From NCBI RefSeq assembly GCF_010119975.1, contig NZ_CP048222.1, forward strand, positions 3,118,501-3,182,500: 64,000 nt of DNA, in the 5' to 3' direction. Shown in pieces: positions 55,522-64,000 of the stretch; the first letter of the stretch is position 1, and each line of letters starts with the position of its first letter. The notes beneath the pieces were generated by a model, which made no database searches, was not told the DNA's origin, and saw only the letters and a program-made list of their open reading frames with translations. The DNA is from Rhodocytophaga rosea (GTDB taxonomy: Bacteria > Bacteroidota > Bacteroidia > Cytophagales > 172606-1). The position numbers and the translations under genes were made by a program.

Positions 55522-57810
55522 ATGAAATCTTTCCTACAGAAAGTTTTGATGCTATTTTTGGCTGTATTTATCATTTCTTGCTCTACTAAACTCCCTAACC
55601 AGCAGGCAGGTTCTACGCAACCGATTCACAAGGATACCGGTTTTCAGCAAGATTTTAGCATTAAATATACCCTGGAAAACAATAATACTATTCTTAACAA
55701 AGTAGTATGTGACCGGAACGGGAAGATCAATGTTCATTCTTCAGCAGGAACATTTACTACCCATGCCGGTGCCTTTTTGTATCCCGGTACACTGGTGCCA
55801 GATATATCTTACCGCCCGATGAAAGACAAAAAAATTGCAGCCATTGGTTTGTATGAGGAACAGCTGGTATACCTGGATGATAAAGCGGTCCTGAGTAATG
55901 CCTGGGCTGGGAAACTGAATACCAAACACAGCCTTCCTGGTGCATCACAGTTTGCCGGAGGGGAGAATTTTTCTTTTCTCATTTCTGATGGGACATCATT
56001 ACAATACTTATCTAATGAAAAAATAGCCTGGCAGGGAAAAAATACCCAACCTGTTAAAGATATATTGTTTGATAAAAACCGCAACACATTCTGGTTACTG
56101 TCTGATGATGCTGTTTCCACGTTTTCAGTAAAAGATCAGAGCCTGCGTACGGTATTCCAGGGGCAACATCTTACTTGTTTTACGCTGGCAAATAATAATT
56201 CTGAACTGGCTGTAGGTACGACCAATGGGTATTTTCTACTCGATGCCTCTACTCATACCCAGAAAGGCGAATTACAAACCAAACTTCCCTGGACCAATCT
56301 TACTGCAATGCATGAAATAGATGGGCAGCTATGGTTTGGCTCAGAAAGAGGAGCTTTTATTTTAAGGCCAGATGGAAAATACTCGTATTACGCCTCCAGG
56401 CGCTGGCTGCCCTCCGATACAGTAAAGCACATTGCCAAAGGTACTAATAACCGGATACTGATTCTGACAGATAAGGGGCTTGGAGAAATTAATTTCCGTA
56501 GCATAACCCTCCATGACAAAGCCTTATATTTTGAACAACAGGTACGCCAGCGCCACATCCGGAATGGATTTAATGCCACTATTATCAATATGACAGATGG
56601 AAATGTGAATACTGGCAGCATGGAAGATTCCGACAACGATGGATTATGGACTTCTATGTACTTGGGTTCGCAGGTATTCAGATATGCAGCCACCAAATCG
56701 CCGGAAGCCCTACAAAACTGCCGGGAATCGCTTGATGGCATGGAACGGCTATATTCCATTAATCCGGTGCCTGGTTTTCCCGCCCGGTCATTCGAAAGAC
56801 GAGGCTATGCCTTGCACGACAAATCCCGCTGGGTACCAGCACCCGATCCGGAATGGGACTGGAAATCGACTACCAGTAGCGATGAGGCCATTGGTCATAT
56901 TTTTATTTTCGGCGCTATGGCTGAGCTTCTGGATGATGAAGAGTTGAAGAAGAGAGCTATTGTGCTGATGGATTCGCTCATGCAACACATCGTCAGCCAC
57001 GACCTGTATCTGATAGATTATGATGGTAAGCCAACCCGATGGGGAAAATGGCACCCGGATTATGTAAACGCCCGTCCGAAAATTGTGGGCGACCGTAAAT
57101 TGAATTCTTCCAATATCATTGCCATGCTGCAAACAGTCTATCATTTCACAAAAAAAGAAGTATATAAAACCAAAGCCTATGAACTGATGGAGAAACATGG
57201 CTACCTGGAAAACCTGATGCGTCCGATTAAGGATATTGGCGTAGCCCCCGAAACAGCTGACACCCTAAGCAAAATTCTGTCCGAATCCTGGAACCACTCG
57301 GATGACGAAATGTATTTTCTGGGCTATTGGGGTTTGTACCGCTATGCTTTTACTGATTCCCTGAAAAATATGTACAAAGAAGCCATTATTGACCATTGGG
57401 AAGCTGAACGGCCTGAGAAAGAAGGAGCCTGGAATATGTTTACTGCTATAACAGGTGTCAAAGAATTTGACCTGGAAGAAGCCATCTGGTATTTGCAGGA
57501 ATATCCCCTGGACCTGGTAAGCTGGCAGGTAAACAATAGCCACCGGAAAGACATTGAACCCATAACACCTAATTTCCGCAACCAGACCATTAAAGAAATA
57601 TTACCCCCCGATGAACTTCGCATCAGCCGTCACAATGCCAACCGCTTCGACCTCGATGGCGGACATCAGGGTAGGGAAGAATACAGCGCCGGCGATATAT
57701 GGTTACTACCTTACTGGATGGGAAGATACCTAAATGTGATTTCCGGCCCTGAGACTGCTGTACGTCCGTATAGTACTTTGCCTGCTAAAAGCTTACTATC
57801 AGATTTGTAG
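55522..57810 (+). CDS. Large lipoprotein, beta-propeller-like plus helical domain
   Basis: A 762-residue lipoprotein from the ATG at 55522 (lipobox Cys20, FIISC); the ORF upstream of this Met adds 20 residues. Residues about 60-350 look like repeated WD/YVTN-type blades (NNNSELAVGTTNGYFLLD, DGQLWFGSERGAFILRPDG), reminiscent of two-component-system sensor propellers. Residues about 370-740 look helical with conserved-looking aromatic and acidic residues (DNDGLWTSMYLGSQVFRYAA, WNHSDDEMYFLGYWGLYRYA), similar to (alpha/alpha) barrel glycan enzymes. I cannot name the function. It is separate from neighbours. Confidence 0.7.
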   Translation: MKSFLQKVLMLFLAVFIISCSTKLPNQQAGSTQPIHKDTGFQQDFSIKYTLENNNTILNKVVCDRNGKINVHSSAGTFTTHAGAFLYPGTLVPDISYRPMKDKKIAAIGLYEEQLVYLDDKAVLSNAWAGKLNTKHSLPGASQFAGGENFSFLISDGTSLQYLSNEKIAWQGKNTQPVKDILFDKNRNTFWLLSDDAVSTFSVKDQSLRTVFQGQHLTCFTLANNNSELAVGTTNGYFLLDASTHTQKGELQTKLPWTNLTAMHEIDGQLWFGSERGAFILRPDGKYSYYASRRWLPSDTVKHIAKGTNNRILILTDKGLGEINFRSITLHDKALYFEQQVRQRHIRNGFNATIINMTDGNVNTGSMEDSDNDGLWTSMYLGSQVFRYAATKSPEALQNCRESLDGMERLYSINPVPGFPARSFERRGYALHDKSRWVPAPDPEWDWKSTTSSDEAIGHIFIFGAMAELLDDEELKKRAIVLMDSLMQHIVSHDLYLIDYDGKPTRWGKWHPDYVNARPKIVGDRKLNSSNIIAMLQTVYHFTKKEVYKTKAYELMEKHGYLENLMRPIKDIGVAPETADTLSKILSESWNHSDDEMYFLGYWGLYRYAFTDSLKNMYKEAIIDHWEAERPEKEGAWNMFTAITGVKEFDLEEAIWYLQEYPLDLVSWQVNNSHRKDIEPITPNFRNQTIKEILPPDELRISRHNANRFDLDGGHQGREEYSAGDIWLLPYWMGRYLNVISGPETAVRPYSTLPAKSLLSDL

Positions 57811-57871
57811 TAATTTTGTTGGTTATATAGTTATTGGTTGATAGAACAACGTTGTTGTAGGCAAGCAAAAA

Positions 57872-58426
57872 ATGAAACATTTCATTAATATATTATTAAG
57901 GCCGAGCAAAGAGGTGTTAACAGTTTATGGCTTGTTTTCACTTATTTTTCTAATTGGTTACGTTTGGTTATTCTCATTCGTTTGGGAATATTATAGTAGT
58001 GTGACTTATTATGTACTTGGATTACTTGTAGTTCTTCTGATTGGGGTATTGGCTACAGAAGAAATCGATAAAAGGTACCAAGGGCAATTAAAGTTGTACT
58101 TTCGGATTTCGTTTTTGCAATTACTTCTTATATGGATAATTGCCAATCCAATTAGAAGCTGGCAAATTGAAAGTTCTTTACAGAAGGCCAAACGCATTAC
58201 TAATAGTTTGTCGCTCTATAAGAAACGGTTTGGGGTATATCCTTTCACTTTAGCTGAATTGGAAGAACGCTTAAAGGAAGACCTACCTACAAGATCAAAC
58301 TTGGGCACCCAATATTGGTATAAACTAACAGAGAATAATCAGGAATATGAGTTAAAGTTTCTTTCCTATTATGGAAATACTGCTTATTATAATCCTTATC
58401 AAGATAAATGGCTAATAACAGACTAA
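57872..58426 (+). CDS. Membrane protein with pseudopilin-like C-terminus
   Basis: A 184-residue protein. About three membrane helices cover residues 18-115. The C-terminal 80 residues (RITNSLSLYKKRFGVYPFTLAELEERL) resemble the soluble part of type II pseudopilins (YK..G.YP.TL..L), with a short beta region (YELKFLSYYGNTAYYNPYQD). There is no prepilin cleavage site. It is an unusual combination; function not known. Confidence 0.6.
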   Translation: MKHFINILLRPSKEVLTVYGLFSLIFLIGYVWLFSFVWEYYSSVTYYVLGLLVVLLIGVLATEEIDKRYQGQLKLYFRISFLQLLLIWIIANPIRSWQIESSLQKAKRITNSLSLYKKRFGVYPFTLAELEERLKEDLPTRSNLGTQYWYKLTENNQEYELKFLSYYGNTAYYNPYQDKWLITD

Positions 58427-58558
58427 ATAATAATTAGTTAACTCGATAACTGAGCTTGCCTGACCACAAAGCTTCAGTTACAAGAGCGCTTGGCTCAATA
58501 ACCAAATATTATCGTCACAACATTTTGCGGCACTCAATTTAATCTACTAATAACCAAT

Positions 58559-60058
58559 TTATACTTCTACTTTCTTTTTCTGACTTTTTCCGGCAGCAAC
58601 AGAGGCCAGAAAACCTATCAGAAAAATAACTATAGTACCGATCACAATAGTGAGGTAGCCATGCAAAGGGCTCGCTAAGGATTGTAGTGGACCATCGGCA
58701 AACAATACCGGAGAAAGGCTGAGCCACAAAATTACCAGAATACCGGCTATTACTCCGGCAATGGCTCCCAGCTTATGAATCTGTTTCACGAAAGCTGCCA
58801 GTAGAAATAAACCCAGCATGCCCCCACTAAAAATGGAGGCCAGTTTCCACCAGGCATCCAGGGCACTTTTTACGTCTATCAGGGCAATGCCAATTCCAAT
58901 TCCCAATATACTTACCAGCAGGGAGGTCAGATAAAGTACCCGGAGCGACTGTTTGTCTGTAGCCTTGCTCTTTTTAAACCGTTGATAATAATCTATCAGC
59001 ACTACCGTAGCTGAACTATTGATGCCAGTTGAAATGGTACTCATACCGGCAGCAAAAATGGCAGCAATCAATAACCCAGTAAAACCAGGAGGCAGGTTAT
59101 TCACAATGAAATAAGGGAAAACCTGGTCGCTTTTATCGGCTGCCTGCAACGTTGACGGTAATGCCTCAGGCATGGCTGTGTAATAAGAGAACAGGGCTGT
59201 GCCAATCATAAAAAACAATAGGGAAACCGGAATGTATAACATCCCCCCAAAAAAAGTTGCCCTTTTTGCCTCTTGCTCAGTTCTGGAAGCCATGTATCGT
59301 TGTACATAATTCTGGTCGATGCCATAATTCTGCAGGTTTATAAATATGCCATAAATCAATACTACCCAGAAGGTGGGTTCCGAAAGGCTCAGACTAAAAC
59401 TGCCCAGGCTGAATTTATTGTACTGGGTGGCAATAGAGAAAACCTGTGCAGGGCCACCCGGTATGGTGAATAAAATATATCCCAGACAGAATAAAGCGCC
59501 CGAAATAAGAACAATACCCTGGATAGCATCTGTCCAGATGACTCCCTGAATGCCACCCAGCAGCGAATACAACATAACTGCAATGCCTGTGATGATAATT
59601 ACAGTAGTTATATCCCATCCGAACATCAGATTTACCGGAAGGGCAAGCAGGTATAAAATAGTCCCGATCCGCATGATCTGGGTAAGCAGGTAGCAGGACG
59701 AAACATAGATACGTGCCCAGGGACCAAAACGGTATTCGAGATAGGTATAAGCAGATGGGCTGTTGATTTTCCGGTAGAGCGGCACAAAAAATTTAACCGC
59801 CATATAGGAAGCCACCGGCAAAGACAAACTGAATACAAAGGCATTCCAGTTGCTTTGAAAGGCATTTCCGGGCAAGGCAATAAAACTGATGCTGCTCACA
59901 AACGTAGCAAAGATAGACATGCCCACCACCCAGGCCGGCAAGTTGTTGTTACCCAGGGTAAAAGCTTCAGATGATTTATTCTTGCTGTAAAATGAGCTTC
60001 CAAACAAGGTGATGCCCAGCATGTATACCAGAAAAACAATCAGATCCAGTGTATTCAA
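58559..60058 (-). CDS. Sodium:solute symporter (SSS family)
   Basis: A 499-residue protein with about 13 membrane helices. SSS features: the opening LDLIVFLVYMLGITLFGSSFY, the Na+-site region around GIQGVIWTDAIQG and FAAGMSTISTGINSSATV. Substrate could be sialic acid, myo-inositol or another sugar. With the NanA-like lyase downstream on the same strand and a GH20 gene nearby, uptake of an amino sugar or sialic acid is reasonable, but not shown. Confidence 0.9.
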   Translation of the reverse strand: MNTLDLIVFLVYMLGITLFGSSFYSKNKSSEAFTLGNNNLPAWVVGMSIFATFVSSISFIALPGNAFQSNWNAFVFSLSLPVASYMAVKFFVPLYRKINSPSAYTYLEYRFGPWARIYVSSCYLLTQIMRIGTILYLLALPVNLMFGWDITTVIIITGIAVMLYSLLGGIQGVIWTDAIQGIVLISGALFCLGYILFTIPGGPAQVFSIATQYNKFSLGSFSLSLSEPTFWVVLIYGIFINLQNYGIDQNYVQRYMASRTEQEAKRATFFGGMLYIPVSLLFFMIGTALFSYYTAMPEALPSTLQAADKSDQVFPYFIVNNLPPGFTGLLIAAIFAAGMSTISTGINSSATVVLIDYYQRFKKSKATDKQSLRVLYLTSLLVSILGIGIGIALIDVKSALDAWWKLASIFSGGMLGLFLLAAFVKQIHKLGAIAGVIAGILVILWLSLSPVLFADGPLQSLASPLHGYLTIVIGTIVIFLIGFLASVAAGKSQKKKVEV

Positions 60059-60196
60059 GGTAGTGATATAGTATTAAGTGGTGAGTAGAGAGGGTAAAAA
60101 GTCTACGATAATGTTCGGGAGAGAAATTACTGAATTACTGATGGAGAGAATTACAAAATGTATGCTTTCTATTCTGACCTTCTATAAGTCTGTAAA

Positions 60197-61174
60197 TCAC
60201 TCATTCAGTAATTCACCAACGGATTTCCGGCTTACCACCAGCTCAATCTCATGGGTACTGGCCAGAGACTGAAACATATTAAACAAGGCATCAAACCGCA
60301 ATTTATCTGCCTGAGTCATGGCTTCAGTAGAAATACGTGAGGTGGCTGTAATTTTCAATCCTCTCTTTTGCAGGAATAACTTGGCTGAATACGGATAAAA
60401 TGTATGGACCAGCCTATCCATCACCACCAGCATATCATACAACTGATTGAGTTCTGGAGTACGGCCGGAAGTGCGGAACTTCTGGAGCAGATAGGTAAAC
60501 AGTTCGGGATAAAAATTAGCAGAAATTGGTGAAATACCTCTGGCTCCCATCTCCAGAGAATCCAGGGCTGTAGGTGTATCTGCATTGTATAATCCAAATA
60601 TACTTCCCTGCACCGCCTGCATTTTTTTCTCCATCGCTCCGGTATTACAACTGGTATCTTTGTGATAAACAAACCGGCCGGAATCTGCCAGCCATTTCAT
60701 CAACTGAGGACTTACCAGGCGTTTGTAAGGAACCGGACACTCATACAAACCCAGCGGAATATCGCTAGTCTGCTGCATGATTTCCTCTATTCGTTTTTTC
60801 AAAACATCTTCCGGCTCTTCAATTCCTGCCAGTATGCCAGTAATCAATATTACCGCAGAAGCGCCGGTATCATATATTTTCCTGATAAATTCGGTGTTTT
60901 TCTGCGTATTCGAACTGAACGTGCCAGTAGCCACAACCGGTACCCTGCCATTACTTTGTTTCACTACGGTACGGGTAATAGTCAGCCTTTCTTCCTCCGT
61001 CAGCTGGTACATTTCCGAAGACAAACAATTGGTAAATAATCCATTCACTCCGGCATTCAGGTACATATTAGTGAGTTCCTGCAAACCGCTCAGATCTAAG
61101 GAATTATTTTCCTGTAAAGGCGTTAACATCACAGGCCATAGCCCTTCAGGTAGTGGGGAGAATGATTTCATCAT
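60197..61174 (-). CDS. NanA/DapA-family aldolase/lyase
   Basis: A 325-residue TIM-barrel protein from the ATG at 61174; a TTG at 61189 would add five residues. It belongs to the dihydrodipicolinate synthase/N-acetylneuraminate lyase family: a conserved Tyr in GLYECPVPYK and the Schiff-base Lys in FVYHKDTSC. The normal GxxG loop near the start is replaced by NGLFTNCLSSEMYQLT, unlike true DapA. A role in sialic-acid-like or keto-sugar-acid breakdown is inferred from the SSS symporter and GH20 neighbours. Confidence 0.85.
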   Translation of the reverse strand: MMKSFSPLPEGLWPVMLTPLQENNSLDLSGLQELTNMYLNAGVNGLFTNCLSSEMYQLTEEERLTITRTVVKQSNGRVPVVATGTFSSNTQKNTEFIRKIYDTGASAVILITGILAGIEEPEDVLKKRIEEIMQQTSDIPLGLYECPVPYKRLVSPQLMKWLADSGRFVYHKDTSCNTGAMEKKMQAVQGSIFGLYNADTPTALDSLEMGARGISPISANFYPELFTYLLQKFRTSGRTPELNQLYDMLVVMDRLVHTFYPYSAKLFLQKRGLKITATSRISTEAMTQADKLRFDALFNMFQSLASTHEIELVVSRKSVGELLNE

Positions 61175-61229
61175 GGGTGAAATAAACAATTACTGAGATT
61201 AAAAAGTAAAAATTGATAGTTTGACAATT

Positions 61230-61737
61230 TAATTGTAAAACTTCAGGAAAAAACGCCTTTTTCCGTAAATATTTCCTCAAAGCACGAAAGGAGCCATAGG
61301 TCAGAACAACTGATAAGGGCATTGTCATGAATAGCCGGTAGGCAATGAGAATAATAGCTCCAATCCATGCCTGTTTTTTTGGCCGTGTATATAAAAACAG
61401 GAAAGAACAAGCCAGACACCTACGGCAAAAATTTTCAGCGAACGGAAAATAATCTTTTTATACAAATCTCCTGTTGGCACACTATCTTCCAGACGTTTAG
61501 AATGCCAGAACAATCGAAACCCCGACTATAAACAGGAAAAACGGAAAGATCAGTAGGAGTAAGCCCGTGCCATGCGTCATGTTCAGGTAGTTCAAAAATA
61601 TATTCGCTTCCCGGAAAATTTACCAGAATCATCGCGGCAATGGTAAAGCCCCGCATGGCATCCAGTGAAATTAATCTGCCGGATGGGTGCGTTTCTTGAA
61701 GTTTTACTGACTGCAATTCTTGTACTGGATTTGTCAT
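61230..61737 (-). pseudogene. Decayed HGSNAT-like (DUF5009) acyltransferase
   Basis: The minus strand begins with a good ATG at 61737 and RLISLDAMRGFTIAAMILVN, the typical start of the heparan-alpha-glucosaminide N-acetyltransferase-like family, followed by WHGLTPTDL. The reading then changes frame: FPFFLFIVGVSIVLAF is read in a second frame, SKRLEDSVPTGDLYKKIIF in a third, and a C-terminal piece KKQAWIGAIILIAYRL in another. The region encodes about 165 residues against about 380 in intact members, so large internal parts are missing. Boundaries are approximate. Confidence 0.8.
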
Positions 61738-61862
61738 AAACTTTTAGTGGAAAGATGCTAGTATTTGGTATTTGATCAAAACCAAAAACCACTAACTATT
61801 TTTAATTAATCATAGTCAGATAGTTATTCATTAATTCATTTCCTTTTATCTCTTACGCCGTC

Positions 61863-61990
61863 CTTACTTTCTTTGTCTTGACACAAAGAAAGTAAGCGAA
61901 GAAAAGTCAAGAATTCTCGAGGCGAGAGCCGAAGAGAACCAACGTAGTTGCCATGCTTCCCCGCTCAAGGCTTACACGTTGCCCGCTGTT
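61863..61990. repeat. Hairpin-started intergenic repeat element
   Basis: It begins with a perfect 14-bp inverted repeat (61863-61876 and 61883-61896, 6-base loop), then runs through a GC-richer segment to about 61990. The motif TTACTTTCTTTG with its inverted copy is also seen in related form at 62317. Likely a dispersed repeat. Confidence 0.5.
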
Positions 61991-62316
61991 TTTTCGGGCC
62001 ACCTCGCATGGAATGTTGTTTTATTTTAAATATTCGATATTCAGAACTAAGAATTTACTGAATAGAGCATATAAAAAAATCTTGTACTTAAAATATGTAA
62101 GCTCATATATCCTGAATAATTAATTTAACATGAGATTGGAGGTATACTATAGGATTGTTTAATATATATTCTTTTGCGGGCAGGGGCGCAGCAATAGTGT
62201 GGCCGGGTTTGGCCTGTGCGTAAGCCACAATCGAGCATGAGAATGCGAAGATTGCCAACAAAGTTGTTTGTGAGAGTAGCCATTCCAAGCGTAAAAGCGG
62301 CTTTGTTGGTGTGGTC

Positions 62317-62393
62317 CTTTTCTTTTGTTACTGTCACACAAGCTGGCTCAAACATTCGCATGTTTGCCCTCTTTTGGACAAGCAAAAGAAAAG
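62317..62393. repeat. Second inverted-repeat element
   Basis: CTTTTCTTTTG at 62317-62327 is repeated inverted as CAAAAGAAAAG at 62383-62393, with 55 bases between. It resembles the element at 61863 in sequence style and may belong to the same repeat class. Confidence 0.45.
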
Positions 62394-62573
62394 TAAGACA
62401 GCATCACTGGTTTAAATTAGTACTTCACACTAGCTTTTGCTTTTTCAAATACTGCGTTTCCTGCAGAAAGTACTATTGCTATAAAAAATATTTTTACTCG
62501 CTCAAAAACAGTATTTTTTTCACAAACCAGTCATTACATTTGGAAAGAAACATACCCAAACCTTCTCATATCC

Positions 62574-64000
62574 ATGAAGTCATCTATTTTTTCTTTACTG
62601 GTCGTTCTGGCATTTCTACTCCTGTATAGTTGCAAGCCAGGCAATTCAGAAAACAATACTACCTCAGAAGCCTCTACTTATGACAAGCTAGCTGTCCGCT
62701 GGGAACAGGTCAGTAATCTGGCCGGAGAGGATAATGTATTTGAAGCAAAGTTTACCCTCACCAATAATAGCAATATTACACTTACAGGTAATAAATGGGC
62801 TCTGTTTTTCAGTATGTCTCCCAGGCCTATTCAGCCGAATAAAACGCCTCAACCAGCTACTGTGCAACACATCAATGGCGACTGGTATAAAATGATTCCT
62901 GAAGCTAATTTTTCTCTGGAATCAGGTAAATCTGTCGATGTCACCTATTGGGGAAAAGAAGGAATGATTAAAGAAATTGATGGACCGCTGGGGCTGTATG
63001 TAGTTTGGTACGACGAAAAGGGAGCTGAAGAAAAAATTACCCAGATCGCTGACTATCAGGTAACGCCTTTTACCAGACCTGAGCAAATGAACCGCAATAA
63101 AGAGGATGTAGAACCTATCCCTACAGCAGCCTTGCGGTATAAAAATAACCAGGCAATGAGCCAGATCCCAGCTGATCAATTACAGAAAATTGTGCCTTCG
63201 CCTGTTAGTCTGAAATTAGGTAAGGGAGAACTGGAAGTAAGCGGAAGTATGTCTGTTGAGGCTGGAAAAGAGTTAGAAAATGAAGCTACGTATCTGGGCA
63301 AAAGCATGGATGAGCTAACTGCCATGTCTTTTAGTACTGAAAAAGGAAGTGGCAAGCCCATCCGTCTGCAACTCGGACAAGTTAAAGTAAACGGCATAAG
63401 TAAGGAAGCATATAGGCTCAGTATTTCAGCAGAAGGGATTACTATTACTGGCAGCGACCCAGCCGGTGTATTCTATGGAATCCAGAGTTTAAAAGCCTTA
63501 GTTCCTTACAGTGTATACAATAGACCTAGTGGTACTGTAGTGTCTTTTTCGCTGCCATATCTCACCATTGAAGATGCCCCCCGGTTTGAATTTCGGGGAT
63601 TGCACCTGGATGTAGGCCGTAATTTCCAGACCAAAGAAACGATTCTCCGCACCCTGGATATACTGTCTTTTTATAAGATCAACCGCTTTTTGTTCTACAC
63701 CACCGAAGATGAAGGCTGGCGGGTTGAAATTAAAGGATTGCCAGAACTAACAGAAGTTGGCGCACAGCGGCAGCATACTACCGGAAAAGAAACACCTGTT
63801 CTTCACCCCTCCTATGGTTCCGGGCCCGTGGCCAAAGAAAAGGGCAAGCATGGCAGCGGCTATTATACACGTCAGGATTTTATAGATATTCTTAAATATG
63901 CCAATGAACGGCACATTAAAGTAATACCCGAAGTAAATTTTCCGGGACATGCCAGGGCAGCTATTAAGGCCATGGAAGCCAGGTATGAACGCCTCATGAA
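62574..64000 (+). CDS. Beta-N-acetylhexosaminidase (GH20), 3' end missing
   Basis: An ORF from the ATG at 62574 that stays open to the end of the window (475 complete codons). A lipobox ends at Cys20 (LLLYSC). Residues about 35-170 are a CHB_HEX-type domain (LAVRWEQVSNLAGEDNVFEA), then a GH20b domain begins near residue 205 (IVPSPVSLKLGKGELEVSG), and the catalytic GH20 barrel starts at about 335 (FRGLHLDVGRNFQTKETIL, DEGWRVEIKGLPELT, IPEVNFPGHARAAIKAME). The catalytic Asp-Glu pair lies beyond the window. It removes terminal GlcNAc or GalNAc from glycans; probable surface or periplasmic location. Confidence 0.9.
   Translation, partial: MKSSIFSLLVVLAFLLLYSCKPGNSENNTTSEASTYDKLAVRWEQVSNLAGEDNVFEAKFTLTNNSNITLTGNKWALFFSMSPRPIQPNKTPQPATVQHINGDWYKMIPEANFSLESGKSVDVTYWGKEGMIKEIDGPLGLYVVWYDEKGAEEKITQIADYQVTPFTRPEQMNRNKEDVEPIPTAALRYKNNQAMSQIPADQLQKIVPSPVSLKLGKGELEVSGSMSVEAGKELENEATYLGKSMDELTAMSFSTEKGSGKPIRLQLGQVKVNGISKEAYRLSISAEGITITGSDPAGVFYGIQSLKALVPYSVYNRPSGTVVSFSLPYLTIEDAPRFEFRGLHLDVGRNFQTKETILRTLDILSFYKINRFLFYTTEDEGWRVEIKGLPELTEVGAQRQHTTGKETPVLHPSYGSGPVAKEKGKHGSGYYTRQDFIDILKYANERHIKVIPEVNFPGHARAAIKAMEARYERLM

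Larger units (their letters stand above)
61738..62573. other. Intergenic region with dispersed-repeat-like DNA
   Basis: An 836-base gap between the decayed acyltransferase and the GH20 gene. It contains two hairpin elements (61863-61896 and 62317-62393) and a GC-richer stretch (about 62170-62340) whose minus-strand ORFs have no family and are probably not genes. The sequence type recalls recurrent intergenic repeats in Bacteroidota; that is from memory. Confidence 0.55.

Noticed and set aside
56388-57198. Antisense ORFs of 100-136 codons inside the large lipoprotein gene
   Set aside because: They are shadows of a well-supported coding frame and have no recognisable features.
62103-62388. Minus-strand ORFs of 60-86 codons in the repeat region
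   Set aside because: They overlap each other in different frames, have no family and lie in repeat-like DNA.
1-64000. tRNA genes, rRNA genes, CRISPR arrays and intact insertion sequences
   Set aside because: I looked through the gaps for cloverleaf patterns, direct repeat arrays and transposase ORFs and saw none; a software scan was not possible.

Overview
The window looks like a chromosomal segment of a Cytophagales-type Bacteroidota. This rests on type IX secretion and gliding genes (PorX, PorD, GldC, and a secreted protein with a C-terminal sorting domain), a bamD-rpoZ-porD-recN block, an LpxC-FabZ fusion, at least one -33 TTG / -7 TAnnTTTG promoter, few Shine-Dalgarno sites and low GC. 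No rRNA, tRNA, CRISPR array or intact insertion sequence was seen.

Layout. 1-4.6 kb: end of an assimilatory nitrite reductase locus (nirB, nirD), a NarX/NarL-like two-component pair, and a MoeA-like protein whose N-terminal region has diverged. 4.7-7.6 kb, minus strand: small proteins, a cyclic-nucleotide-binding domain protein and tilS. 7.8-14.5 kb: cell-envelope and housekeeping genes in the plus direction: an OstA/LptA-like protein, a T9SS cargo, bamD, rpoZ, porD, a 75-residue Sm/Hfq-like protein, and recN with a frameshifted tail. 14.5-18.5 kb, minus strand: sugar ABC ATPase and binding protein without a permease gene, then an MFS transporter. 19-31 kb: lipid, glycan and membrane functions (PAP2, 2OG oxygenase, ArnT-like and GT2 glycosyltransferases, TerC, GldC, an M48 lipoprotein, an inositol monophosphatase-family enzyme, a bacterial globin, DUF3592).

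30.8-38.1 kb: PIG-L deacetylase, LOG-family protein, a GH127/SDR/phytanoyl-dioxygenase run, ndk and a manganese catalase. 38.2-45.4 kb: M23 peptidase, alaS, a translationally coupled HTTM pair and an MJ1255-type glycosyltransferase. 45.4-48.8 kb, minus strand: porX-tsaE-ald. 49.1-54.5 kb: HD phosphohydrolase, then lpxD, lpxC/fabZ, lpxA and a lone ABC ATPase. 54.5-58.4 kb: lipoproteins and an unusual membrane protein. 58.6-64 kb: an amino-sugar or sialic-acid-type cluster with an SSS symporter, a NanA/DapA-family lyase, a decayed acyltransferase (HGSNAT-like) pseudogene, an intergenic region with hairpin repeats, and the start of a GH20 beta-hexosaminidase cut by the window end.

The genes work together in three main themes: envelope biogenesis (BamD, OstA-like, Lpx enzymes, T9SS), nitrogen assimilation (NirBD with its probable sensor), and glycan scavenging (GH127, CBM9-like, GH20, SSS, NanA-like). 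The observations most worth a second look are the Sm-like protein next to recN, the recN frameshift, the MoeA-like protein lacking the usual N-terminal motif, the ABC transporter without a permease, and the decayed acyltransferase beside the repeat-rich gap.
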